This document shows, piece after piece, positions 8,450 through 17,075 of a stretch of 64,000 nucleotides of DNA. Made by a program: the position numbers and the translations under genes. The number at the start of each line of letters is the position of its first letter. Within the stretch, counting starts at the first letter, position 1. The stretch comes from Bacillus benzoevorans. Its GTDB lineage: Bacteria; Bacillota; Bacilli; Bacillales; Cytobacillaceae. Under the pieces are notes generated by a model that did no database searches, was not told where the DNA came from, and saw only the letters and a program-made list of their open reading frames with translations. The stretch is from NCBI RefSeq assembly GCF_014207535.1, contig NZ_JACHGK010000002.1, positions 186,001 to 250,000 on the forward strand, given 5' to 3'.

Positions 8450-9115
8450 TTACAGTCTTTTATTAAGTTTCCTGACGGCAAAGTTACCTGTCATTTGCAG
8501 AATTTGGACGATAATAATGATTAAGATAACGGTCGCCGCCATAATATCTACCTGGTAGCGGTAGTAGCCATAGCGAATGGCAAAGTCGCCAATCCCTCCG
8601 CCGCCAACTAAACCGGCAACAGTAGAAAACGAAAGAAAAGATACGCTAATAATCGTAAGTGCATTGGCTATTCCTGATCTGGCTTCGGAGTATAGGACTT
8701 TCCAAATGATTTGCCGTGTATTGGCTCCCATCGATTCGGCAGCTTCCACTACTCCTCGATTTACTTCCAGCAGGGTTAATTCAATGAGTCGTGCAAATTC
8801 AGGTATGGCACTTATTGCCAATGGAACCACGACTGCAGTTGTACCGATAGCAGTTCCCACAATGAACCGTGTAAAAGGGATAATGGCAATCAATAAAATG
8901 AGAAATGGAAAGGAACGAATCAGGTTAATGATTCCATCGATAACTGCATATAGCTTCGGCGCACTATTAACGGAACCCGGACGGATTATATACAATAATG
9001 TCCCCAATGGAGTACCCACCGCAACAGCAACAGAAAGGGTAATGATCATCATATAAAAAGTCTGTCCCAGAGCAGTCAGGATTTCTGGCCAAACGGCAAT
9101 CACATTATCTAACAT
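8450..9115 (-). CDS. metI: MetI-type ABC transporter permease
   Basis: Encodes 221 residues with five to six membrane helices and the MetI hallmarks GQTFYMM, IRSFPFLILLIAIIPFTR and GLVGGGGIGDFAIRYGYY. The ATG at 9115 overlaps the metN stop by 11 bp and follows AAGGAAGAAGG; a longer frame to 9172 is rejected. It is the membrane pore partner of the adjacent ATPase and lipoprotein. Confidence 0.88.
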   Translation of the reverse strand: MLDNVIAVWPEILTALGQTFYMMIITLSVAVAVGTPLGTLLYIIRPGSVNSAPKLYAVIDGIINLIRSFPFLILLIAIIPFTRFIVGTAIGTTAVVVPLAISAIPEFARLIELTLLEVNRGVVEAAESMGANTRQIIWKVLYSEARSGIANALTIISVSFLSFSTVAGLVGGGGIGDFAIRYGYYRYQVDIMAATVILIIIIVQILQMTGNFAVRKLNKRL

Positions 9116-9878
9116 TGACAATACCTTCTTCCTTTTGTAATTCCAGTTCTTTCTTAAATAAAAATTGGGCAATATTTGATTTCGGCTTAAATTGCGAATC
9201 AGCTAAATTAATGGTTTCTACGACTCTGCCATCTTCCATTACAGAGACTTTATGGCAAATCGACTTAATCACTTCCATCTCATGAGTAACAATAATAATG
9301 GTGATTCCCAGATTCTCATTAATTTCTTGCAAAAATTTCAGAATGCTTTCTGTTGTCTGCGGGTCTAATGCCGAAGTAGGTTCATCACAAAGTAATACGC
9401 TTGGCTGAGTCGCTAAAGCTCTTGCGATCGCGACACGCTGTTTTTGACCGCCGCTTAATTTGGCTGGATAAGCATTTGCTTTGTCAGCCAATCCGACAAT
9501 TTCCAGGCACTCATTCACTCTCTTTTTCCGTTCTGCTTTTGCAACACCGGCAATTTCTAATGAAAAAGATACATTTTCAGAAACGGTTCGGTTGCTTAGT
9601 AAATTAAAATGTTGAAATATCATCCCCATCGAGAGTCTTTGTTTTAATAGATCTTTTTTTGCTAATTTCGTTAAATCTACTCCATTCACAAACACTGAAC
9701 CTGTATCAGGTCTTTCAAGGAGGTTGATCATTCGTAAAAGAGTTGATTTTCCGGCACCGCTAAAGCCAATCATGCCATACACATCACCCTTATTGATTTC
9801 TAGCGACACTGAAGATACCGCTTGAAACTCACCATCTGCCGTGGAAAATTTCTTGCCGACGTTTTTTAATGAAATCAT
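9105..9878 (-). CDS. metN: MetN-type ABC ATPase lacking the regulatory NIL domain
   Basis: Only 257 residues against about 340 for usual MetN. Walker A GFSGAGKST, signature LSGGQKQRVAIARA, Walker B LLCDEPTSALDP and the switch histidine (VTHEMEV) are intact, but the protein ends just after the nucleotide-binding domain. The C-terminal NIL/ACT-like methionine-sensing domain is missing. The stop overlaps metI cleanly, so this is an architecture rather than a frameshift. GAGGGGG precedes the ATG. Confidence 0.87.
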   Translation of the reverse strand: MISLKNVGKKFSTADGEFQAVSSVSLEINKGDVYGMIGFSGAGKSTLLRMINLLERPDTGSVFVNGVDLTKLAKKDLLKQRLSMGMIFQHFNLLSNRTVSENVSFSLEIAGVAKAERKKRVNECLEIVGLADKANAYPAKLSGGQKQRVAIARALATQPSVLLCDEPTSALDPQTTESILKFLQEINENLGITIIIVTHEMEVIKSICHKVSVMEDGRVVETINLADSQFKPKSNIAQFLFKKELELQKEEGIVNVR

Positions 9879-9960
9879 CTTTTTTAACCCCCTCTTTTTA
9901 TTTAACTAGTTTTCTAATCATATGTTTAAAAACATCTTTCATCGCCGATTCCATTTTTCA

Positions 9961-10050
9961 CACTGTTGCAATAGTGTTATTTAGTTTTAAAAATAGATTC
10001 ACTACTATCATGAATCTGTAAAATGCCGCTTCCTATTAAGAATAGATTCA
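9961..10050. promoter_or_regulatory. Palindromes and repeats upstream of the metNIQ-like operon
   Basis: The 233-bp gap ahead of metN holds an imperfect palindrome CACTGTTGCAATAGTG (9961-9976), a perfect inverted repeat AGATTCA/TGAATCT (9995-10001, 10011-10017) and a direct repeat AATAGATTCA (9992-10001, 10041-10050). I find no S-box or T-box motif. These are candidate operators for a sulfur regulator. Confidence 0.5.
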
Positions 10051-10111
10051 TAAAGGAAATAGGTTCATCATTTTCCTATTTTCCATAAACATGCTTGAGT
10101 ATATTTAAAAA

Positions 10112-11356
10112 TTAAAAGTAGACTTCTCCTATCGGCAGTTCCGTGCCGTTTACAATATAATTCCCGATTGCCCGTGCTTTATAGACCGTTGGATTATGGG
10201 AAGCAATGGTACGAATATTACGCCAATGGCGGTCAAAATGCGCTGACTGTCTTGTGGCTGATGCCCCGCCAACCTCAAAAAGCAGTGAGGATGCTCTTAA
10301 GGCCAGTTGGTCTACTACTACTTTAGTCTGCGCCGCTTTTAATGAAGCTTCATGACTGAGAGCAAAATCAATTTTTCCATCAACCGCTGAGTTTGCTGCT
10401 GTATCCAATGCTTCTGCAGCATTTAGGACAATTGATTCTGCAGCGAAAGCAATGGCTGATAATTCTCCAATGATTTGCAGCAGCTGCGGGTCATTTGCCG
10501 GCTTATCTGATGCCGCAAAGGAAAACGTACGTTTACGGCTTTGCACCAAGTCTTTGGCATCTGTTACGACATTCCGCAAAATTCCTGCAACCACTGCATG
10601 GAGTATTAATTGTAAATAGGAATTGAATGGGGTCTTCGAGCTATCAGTAAACGTAACCTCATCTTTATGAACATAAACATGATCGAAATGCGTCGTACCG
10701 CTTCCTGTTAGTCTTTGGCCTATTCCGTCCCAATCATCTTCTATAACGATTCCATCACGATTCACAGGAACAACCGCAGATACTGGCTTTCCTTCAGGAG
10801 TTGAGGCAGTAACATATATCCAATCGGAAAACATCGTACCGGTACTAAAATATTTCGTACCATTTAAACGGTATCCTTCGCCATCAGGAGATAAAGTAGT
10901 TTCGTAGACTAGATTCCCAACATTATTAGATGAAATCTCAGTAACAGCATTCCCGATCAGGTCTCCTTTCGCCACTCTTTGCAGCCAGCGGCCGCGCAAA
11001 CCTTTATCAGGGCTGCGCAGATATTCCTCCACCTGGCCAAAATGGGAACGAAGACTGTGGGCAGCATCTGGATCCGCTTCTGCTAAACGAATCACAGTAT
11101 GGAATAATTCCCGGATATTAGCCCCTGCCCCACCCAGTTCAACAGGCAGCCGCAATGCACCCAGTTTGGATTTTTTAATTAATTCAACTGCATAGAATGG
11201 ATGCGCCCCACTATCATTTTTTCTGCGATTCTCTGCATCATTGGCAATGGCAGATAAAAGCTGTTCAAGTTCAGTTGAATCGACTTTTACCGCTTCTGTA
11301 AATATTGGTTGGGCGCATTTTGCCTGTTCCAAAGTAATTTGGTTTTGTTGAGACAT
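10112..11356 (-). CDS. DszC/SfnB-like ACAD-fold flavin monooxygenase B
   Basis: Encodes 414 residues in the DszC/SfnB branch of the ACAD superfamily. The C-terminal motif HWRNIRTIASHNP (about residues 375-390) matches the conserved WRN-RT-H block of dibenzothiophene monooxygenase DszC, in which the histidine is active-site. The catalytic base glutamate of dehydrogenases is absent. Expected chemistry is oxygenation of a thioether, sulfoxide or sulfonate with reduced flavin supplied in trans. AGGAGG precedes the ATG. It follows an NtaA-family gene and probably shares its transcript. Confidence 0.8.
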   Translation of the reverse strand: MSQQNQITLEQAKCAQPIFTEAVKVDSTELEQLLSAIANDAENRRKNDSGAHPFYAVELIKKSKLGALRLPVELGGAGANIRELFHTVIRLAEADPDAAHSLRSHFGQVEEYLRSPDKGLRGRWLQRVAKGDLIGNAVTEISSNNVGNLVYETTLSPDGEGYRLNGTKYFSTGTMFSDWIYVTASTPEGKPVSAVVPVNRDGIVIEDDWDGIGQRLTGSGTTHFDHVYVHKDEVTFTDSSKTPFNSYLQLILHAVVAGILRNVVTDAKDLVQSRKRTFSFAASDKPANDPQLLQIIGELSAIAFAAESIVLNAAEALDTAANSAVDGKIDFALSHEASLKAAQTKVVVDQLALRASSLLFEVGGASATRQSAHFDRHWRNIRTIASHNPTVYKARAIGNYIVNGTELPIGEVYF

Positions 11357-11491
11357 AGAGGATTCCTCCTATAAGATAAAATGATGAATGATTAAGTAAA
11401 TATATTTATTATTTTTAATGATCATTACATTAACCCTATTGATTTAATCGGATTAAAATCGATAGAGGGCAATTCCTTCGAAAAATCAGCA

Positions 11492-12868
11492 TTATTTTAC
11501 AGTATTCTCCAAAGTAAAGGCACCACGATAGTTTGCCGCTGGATGACGCTCATTAATTCGATCCGAACCAAAGAGTTTCTTGCGGAATGTTTCGAGGTTG
11601 CCTTGTTCCTCACGTGCTAGACCGCGGCGGCGGAGAACTGGCAATACATGATCAATAAACTCAGCATATGAACCTGGTATCGTTGCATTAATAACGTTTA
11701 CTCCATCAATTCCTGCCCGGCTCCATATCTCAAGCTGATCGGCAATGGATTCAGGCGTTCCAACAATTCGCGATGCACTCGTTCTTAGAAGGGCAATATC
11801 TCTGACTGTAGGAGTACGTCCTGGTGTACTCTGCTTTAACCATTCATATGTACTTCTAATTCCTTCCGTTTTAATATTTTCAATTGGTGTATCTAAATCA
11901 ACATTCCCAAGGTCAATTCCCATACCGCCGGCCATATGAGCAATCATCATGTCTAAATTGATTTTTTGATCTAGCTCATTTGCTTTCTGCCGGGCTTCTG
12001 CTTCAGTCTCGCCAATGACGAAGGACAAACCTTGATAGAAACGAATATCATCTGCTTCTCTTCCATTTTGCAGCGCAAGACTTCTCGTTTTATTAATCAG
12101 TTGCCGGGCATTTTCTGGATCAGGTGCCACGATAAAGGTGGCCTCAGCATTACGTGCCGCAAAATCTCTTCCCGCATCAGAAGCACCTGCCTGGAACAAC
12201 ACTGGCGTACGCTGCGGTGATGGTGCCACAAGATGCGGGCCTTCCACTTTATAGTGCTCACCAATATGATTGATTTTATGGATTTTAGACGGGTCTGCGT
12301 GAATGCCGCTTTTCCGATCTTGTACAAGGGCACCTTCATCCCATGAGCCTTCCCAAAGTTTATACAATACATCTACATATTCATCTATCCAACGATACCG
12401 TTCATCATGTGGGATTAAATCATCGTAGCCAAAATTATGGAAAGCATTCTCTGATGAACTTGTCACCATATTCCAAGCAATTCGACCTTTGGAGATATGA
12501 TCCAAAGTGGAAACACGACGGGCAAAGTTAAAAGGCGGTTCTTGCAGCGGTGCTGCCGTAAAGGCCAGACCAAGATGTTGGGTATTCACCGCGAGCGCAG
12601 ACATCAAGACCATCGGGTCGTTGCTCGGTATTTGCAGACCATTTTCAGCATGGAATTCCCAGCCTCCGCCGTAATTCCCATATAAGCCAATGACATCTGC
12701 GAAAAATATCGCATCAAATCCTCCTTCTTCCAGCTGCTTTGCCAGTTTTACCCATAGTTCAACATCATTATAGTTTATCTGATTACCTGCCTCATCACGC
12801 CATAGCCCATGGACAATATGTGATGGTGTATTCATGACAAACGCTGAAAACGAAAGTGGTTTCGCCAT
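11492..12868 (-). CDS. NtaA/SnaA/DszA-family FMN-dependent monooxygenase (copy 2)
   Basis: A 458-residue class C flavin monooxygenase, near-collinear with the 1970-3349 protein: same LSFSAFVMN start, FFADVIGLYGN, LDHISKGRIAWNMVT, HDERYRW, VLFQAGAS and PVLRRRGLAREEQG tail. The two probably arose by duplication and may differ in substrate. It starts 15 bp after the 12884-14092 gene with AGGAGG, so the two are translationally close in one operon. Needs reduced FMN from a reductase not encoded nearby. Confidence 0.85.
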   Translation of the reverse strand: MAKPLSFSAFVMNTPSHIVHGLWRDEAGNQINYNDVELWVKLAKQLEEGGFDAIFFADVIGLYGNYGGGWEFHAENGLQIPSNDPMVLMSALAVNTQHLGLAFTAAPLQEPPFNFARRVSTLDHISKGRIAWNMVTSSSENAFHNFGYDDLIPHDERYRWIDEYVDVLYKLWEGSWDEGALVQDRKSGIHADPSKIHKINHIGEHYKVEGPHLVAPSPQRTPVLFQAGASDAGRDFAARNAEATFIVAPDPENARQLINKTRSLALQNGREADDIRFYQGLSFVIGETEAEARQKANELDQKINLDMMIAHMAGGMGIDLGNVDLDTPIENIKTEGIRSTYEWLKQSTPGRTPTVRDIALLRTSASRIVGTPESIADQLEIWSRAGIDGVNVINATIPGSYAEFIDHVLPVLRRRGLAREEQGNLETFRKKLFGSDRINERHPAANYRGAFTLENTVK

Positions 12869-12883
12869 TTTAGTAACCTCCTA

Positions 12884-14092
12884 TTATACTGATTGAGTTA
12901 TTTTTTGACTGCTCCGATAGTTTTTTAGGGCAGAACCTGCTATTTGACTGATAATCATATCATTATGCGGTGGATTGTATAAACCGCATTGCACGTCTCT
13001 GAAATATCTTTCCAGCGGCAAGTCTTTCGACAAGGCATGCCCTCCAGCAATAGACATCGCGAGTTCAACGATTTTTATAGCATTGTTTGTGATCGTATAT
13101 TTAGCAATCGAAACTTCATCTGTTAACTCTTCTCGGAGATTCACATTGTTATCCCATTTTTCTGCTAAAGAATAAAGCAAGAATTTAGAAGAACTTAGAA
13201 GAATCTCAATTTCTCCTATTTTCTGTTTCACATGCGGTGCTTCTGATATTTTATTTCCGAGACTGGGAGAATATTTATTTTCTGCAAAGTCGATAATAAA
13301 AGTTCTCGCTGCTTCAGCAATTCCTAAATAGATCGCTGGCAATTGCAGCGTATAGGCTTTACTTGCTGCATTAAAGCGGCTGTTTGAGAGATTGTCAGAG
13401 TATGATAATAGGGCATGATCCGCCACAAATGTGTTAGTCATTTCTACATCGTGGCTTCCTGTGCTTCGCATCCCCAGCGTATTCCAAGTATGAATGACTT
13501 GCACCGTTTCATCTTTTTCAATTAAAAATTCGGCTGTTTTATCTTCATCCTCTATATAGGCGAGAACGGAAAAATGCTTCAAATATGGAGCCAAAGTGGC
13601 AAATGCCTTTCTTCCTGAAATCACATATCCGCCTTGGGTTTTCTTTGCTATCGTTGTTGGTTTATTTCCTCTGGTAATATTGCCGCCATCCCTTTCAGTT
13701 GCAAAAACATTGAGCAATGATCCATGCTGTACGGCATCCTCACATAATCTTTTAAATACCGTTTCTTTCCATGGCCGTGTATAACTTAGTGAGAAAAAGG
13801 TCATCAAATGCCATCCTACAGCCAATGCGGTAGAACCAGAGCCTCTAGCCAATCTCTCTTGTACCAATAAGATTTCATATAATGAAAGTGCTTCACCGCC
13901 ATATTCTTGAGGCAGCGCCAGCTTGAAGTAGCCTTTTTTTTCCAGCAAATCAAAATGCTCGAACGGGAATTCTCCAGTTTCATCATATTTCGCGGCCGTT
14001 TTACTCACAGCATCTGAAATTTTATTAGCATACTCGACAAGCTGCTTATCTCTTTCATTTCGGATAAATATTTGATCATTTTTCTTAGACAT
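12884..14092 (-). CDS. ACAD-fold flavoprotein C (putative organosulfur monooxygenase)
   Basis: Encodes 402 residues with the acyl-CoA dehydrogenase fold (LALPQEYGGEALSLYE near 57-72; C-terminal GGHALSKDLPLERYFRDVQCG). Neither the dehydrogenase catalytic glutamate nor the DszC WRN-RT-H motif is present; the equivalent place reads LYNPPHND. It groups by context with the other island flavoproteins. The ribosome binding site is a modest AGAGG about 12 bp upstream of the ATG. Located between two NtaA-family genes in one orientation. Confidence 0.7.
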   Translation of the reverse strand: MSKKNDQIFIRNERDKQLVEYANKISDAVSKTAAKYDETGEFPFEHFDLLEKKGYFKLALPQEYGGEALSLYEILLVQERLARGSGSTALAVGWHLMTFFSLSYTRPWKETVFKRLCEDAVQHGSLLNVFATERDGGNITRGNKPTTIAKKTQGGYVISGRKAFATLAPYLKHFSVLAYIEDEDKTAEFLIEKDETVQVIHTWNTLGMRSTGSHDVEMTNTFVADHALLSYSDNLSNSRFNAASKAYTLQLPAIYLGIAEAARTFIIDFAENKYSPSLGNKISEAPHVKQKIGEIEILLSSSKFLLYSLAEKWDNNVNLREELTDEVSIAKYTITNNAIKIVELAMSIAGGHALSKDLPLERYFRDVQCGLYNPPHNDMIISQIAGSALKNYRSSQKITQSV

Positions 14093-14253
14093 TTACGGTC
14101 ATTACCTCTTTCTTTCAATTTTTTCAGAAGCCGAGTCAAGACTGCCTCATTAAGCAAGATTTCCAGATCTAGTGTGATAAATTCCCTCAAATATGGGGTT
14201 TTTTCTTTTATTTTACTCATCCTCTGTCCCTGCCCTTTTTGAATGTTAAGTGT

Positions 14254-15648
14254 TTAGCTATTCACCTTTAACTGATGGCCAAGATTTCGATAGCTTGATC
14301 CCACATGATTTTCCGGCAGCTTTGCCTTTCCTTTGCCATAGAGCTTTTCACGAAGAGTTCCTTCTTCATATTCCGTTTTGAACAAACCGCGTTTTTGCAG
14401 TTCAGGAACAACTAGTTCGGAAAAATCTTTAAATGTTCCTGGCGTTATCGCATAGGCTAGGTTAAATCCATCGATATCTGTATCATCAATCCACTCTTCA
14501 AATGTATCAGCAATTTGTTCCGGTGTTCCAACAAATACAGGACCCATCCCGCCTATTCCGGCAAAGTTTGCCAGTTCGCGTACAGTCCATTTTTTATTAG
14601 GATCTGTTTTAGTTAAATGCTCCAGAACGGATTTAATCGCATTTGTTTCGATATATTCAATTTCCTGATCAGGATCATATTCTGAGAAATCAACTCCTGA
14701 CCAACCGCTCACTAAGGAAAGTGCCCCTTCGTAACTAATATATTTTGCATACTCTTCATATTTTGCTTGTGCTTCTTCTTCTGTACGGCCAACAATTGGT
14801 GTAACCAATGTAAATACTTTGATATCCTGAGGATCTCTGCCATTTAAGGAAGCCTGTTCTCTTAAGTCTTTTACGTAAGCAGCTACTGCTTCCTTATTAA
14901 ACGCTGATACAAACGTGCATTCCGCATGCTTTCCTGCAAACTTGCGCCCTTTTTCAGATGCTCCTGCCTGATACAATACAGGTGTTCTTTGCGGTGAAGG
15001 CTCGCACAAGTGAATACCAGGAACATCAAAATATTGACCATGATGATTGATTTCATGTACTTTATCTGAATCAGTGAAAACTCTTTTCTCCTTATCTCTT
15101 ACAACAGCATCATCTTCCCAGCTGCCTTCCCATAACTTATAAAGGACCTCTAAATATTCATCCGCGATATCGTAGCGTTTCGAATGTTCGAATTTATCAC
15201 CGACTTCGATATTTTTTGTCCCGCTTTCTAAATAAGAGGTAACAATGTTCCAGCCAACTCTTCCTTTTGTTAAATGATCCAGCGTAGACATTCTGCGGGC
15301 AAATGGATAGGGATGTTCAAATGTTGTCGATGCCGTTATCCCAAAGCCTAAATGCTTAGTAGCATTTGCCATAGCTGAAACTAGCAAAATAGGATCATTT
15401 ACCGGAACTTGCGTTGCTTCTTTGACGGTGGTTGATTTATCATTCCCGTACACATCATAAATTCCGATAACATCTGCAATAAACAAACCGTCAAATCGGC
15501 CCTTTTCCAAAATTTGCGCAAGTTCAACCCAATATTCAATATCTTTATAGCGATGCGACTGATCTTCTGGATGCACCCATAATCCCGGTGATTGATGGGC
15601 TACACAATTCATATCAAAAGCATTTAAATAGATTCTTTTTTTCTTCAT
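14254..15648 (-). CDS. NtaA/SnaA/DszA-family FMN-dependent monooxygenase (copy 3)
   Basis: A 464-residue protein beginning KKKRIYLNAFDMN, with GLWVHPEDQSHRY, LFIADVIGIYDVYG, LDHLTKGRVGWNIVTSY and VLYQAGASEKGRKFAG. It is clearly divergent from copies 1 and 2, so likely a different substrate. The ATG at 15648 follows GAGGG; the 17 extra N-terminal residues of the longest frame are coded inside the terminator and leader and are rejected. It is the first gene downstream of leader A and probably heads the unit running to 10112. Confidence 0.85.
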   Translation of the reverse strand: MKKKRIYLNAFDMNCVAHQSPGLWVHPEDQSHRYKDIEYWVELAQILEKGRFDGLFIADVIGIYDVYGNDKSTTVKEATQVPVNDPILLVSAMANATKHLGFGITASTTFEHPYPFARRMSTLDHLTKGRVGWNIVTSYLESGTKNIEVGDKFEHSKRYDIADEYLEVLYKLWEGSWEDDAVVRDKEKRVFTDSDKVHEINHHGQYFDVPGIHLCEPSPQRTPVLYQAGASEKGRKFAGKHAECTFVSAFNKEAVAAYVKDLREQASLNGRDPQDIKVFTLVTPIVGRTEEEAQAKYEEYAKYISYEGALSLVSGWSGVDFSEYDPDQEIEYIETNAIKSVLEHLTKTDPNKKWTVRELANFAGIGGMGPVFVGTPEQIADTFEEWIDDTDIDGFNLAYAITPGTFKDFSELVVPELQKRGLFKTEYEEGTLREKLYGKGKAKLPENHVGSSYRNLGHQLKVNS

Positions 15649-15682
15649 TTCATTTCCCTCAAATCGATAAATTTTGAAAAAA

Positions 15683-15760
15683 TAATAAAAAAAAGACACT
15701 ATTTCAGACTCACCCTGGTAAGTCTAAAAAGTGTCTCTGGCCGTCCAGTCAACTTTTACA
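15683..15760 (-). promoter_or_regulatory. Leader A: small hairpin plus attenuator terminator
   Basis: On the minus-strand RNA, CUGG-ACGG-CCAG (15748 down to 15737) is directly followed by terminator arms AGACACU (15736-15730) and AGUGUCU (15700-15694) with an inner AGACU/AGUCU pair, then a U-run. It ends 35 nt before the start of the 14254-15648 gene. Copies B and C have the same layout. Confidence 0.75.
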
Positions 15761-15848
15761 TGTTCTATATTTTCTCTCTTTTTTTATTTTTATGATTGAT
15801 TAAATGATTTCTAGATTGGTAGACTTTTTGGTCCTCTTCACCTATTCA

Positions 15849-16997
15849 TTATTTAACAGCTGCTGTCTTTTTCGCTGGAATATGCTGGTTTGCAATCAAT
15901 TCACCAAACGGGCTGACAAATGCAACTTCATCCTCTTTCTTTTGCTGCTTAATTGGCAGTTTAGGGAATAACAGTTCTGCGACACGATAGGCTTCTTCCA
16001 AATGCGGATATCCTGAGAAGACAAATTTTTCGATACCTAAATCAGCATATTCCTTCATCCGGGTGGCCACTTGATCAGGATTGCCGACAAGTGCAGTGCC
16101 TGCACCGCCCCGGACCAGTCCTACACCAGCCCACAGATTTGGACTAATTTCCAGGCTGGAACGGTCGCCTTTATTAAGCTCCGTCATCAATCTTTGGCTT
16201 TCTGAATCCATGCGGGAGAAAATCTTTTGTGCCGCGGCAATGGAATCATCATCAACATATTGAATCAATTCTTCAGCTGCTTTCCAAGCTTCTTCCTCTG
16301 TTTCGCGAACGATGACATGAAGGCGAATTCCGAAACGAACAGTTCTTCCTTTTTCCGCAGCTAGCTTTTTAATCTTTTCAATTTTTTCTTTGACTTGTGC
16401 AGGCGGCTCTCCCCATGTTAAATACACATCGATATGATTCGCTACCACTTCTAAACCGGCATCCGATGAACCGCCAAAGAATAGTGGCGGATAAGGTTTT
16501 TGCACTGGCGGATAAAGAAGCTGGCCGCCTTCTACACTTAAATAGTCGCCTTTGAACGTAACCTCTTCCCCTTGCAATAATCCCTTCCATATTTGCAGGA
16601 ATTCGTCCGTTTGTGCATATCGTTCATCATGTTCGAGGAATTGTCCGTCCCCGGCTAACTCTACCGGATCACCGCCGGCAACGACATTGATTAATAATCT
16701 GCCCCTGGAAAAGCGATCAAGTGTTGCGGTCATTCTTGCGGCAAAACTTGGATTCATAATTCCCGGGCGCACGGCCACAAGGAATTTTAATTTTTCGGTA
16801 ACGGAAAGTAATGATGAGGCAACAATCCAAGAGTCTTCGCAAGATTTCCCTGTCGGAATTAATACACCGTTGTAGCCTAATTCATCTACTGCCTGCGCAA
16901 TTTGTTTGCAATACGAATAACTGACTGCCCTCGCTCCATCTGCTGTTCCTAAATAGCGTCCATCCCCATGTGTCGGTATAAACCAAAAAATTTCCAT
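15849..16997 (-). CDS. ssuD: FMNH2-dependent alkanesulfonate monooxygenase SsuD
   Basis: Encodes 382 residues, the normal SsuD length. The start MEIFWFIPTHGDGRYLG, ARPGIMNP-like VRPGIMNPSFAARM, LDRFSRGRLLINVVAGGDP and PLFFGGSSDAG are diagnostic of SsuD. It splits C1-to-longer alkanesulfonates into aldehyde and sulfite with reduced FMN from SsuE. The ATG at 16997 sits 9 bp after AAGGGG; an ATG at 17006 would abut it. Third gene of the leader-B operon. No ssuE is present in the window. Confidence 0.95.
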   Translation of the reverse strand: MEIFWFIPTHGDGRYLGTADGARAVSYSYCKQIAQAVDELGYNGVLIPTGKSCEDSWIVASSLLSVTEKLKFLVAVRPGIMNPSFAARMTATLDRFSRGRLLINVVAGGDPVELAGDGQFLEHDERYAQTDEFLQIWKGLLQGEEVTFKGDYLSVEGGQLLYPPVQKPYPPLFFGGSSDAGLEVVANHIDVYLTWGEPPAQVKEKIEKIKKLAAEKGRTVRFGIRLHVIVRETEEEAWKAAEELIQYVDDDSIAAAQKIFSRMDSESQRLMTELNKGDRSSLEISPNLWAGVGLVRGGAGTALVGNPDQVATRMKEYADLGIEKFVFSGYPHLEEAYRVAELLFPKLPIKQQKKEDEVAFVSPFGELIANQHIPAKKTAAVK

Positions 16998-17075
16998 TAC
17001 TAGCATCCCCTTATTATATGTAAATTTAGATTACTAACGTTTAATAAAGTAAAAACCTTTCATAAAATCCCCTTT

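Noticed and set aside
9105..9878. metN as a frameshifted or truncated pseudogene
   Set aside because: The stop overlaps the metI start with a normal ribosome binding site, and no NIL-domain remnant follows in any frame.
14005..14220. 71-codon minus-strand frame (MSKIKEKTPYLREF...) overlapping the start of the 12884-14092 gene
   Set aside because: It overlaps the true gene by 88 bp, and codon pattern deteriorates there; a weak AGGG site precedes it. Not enough to call a gene, although a short leader peptide cannot be excluded.
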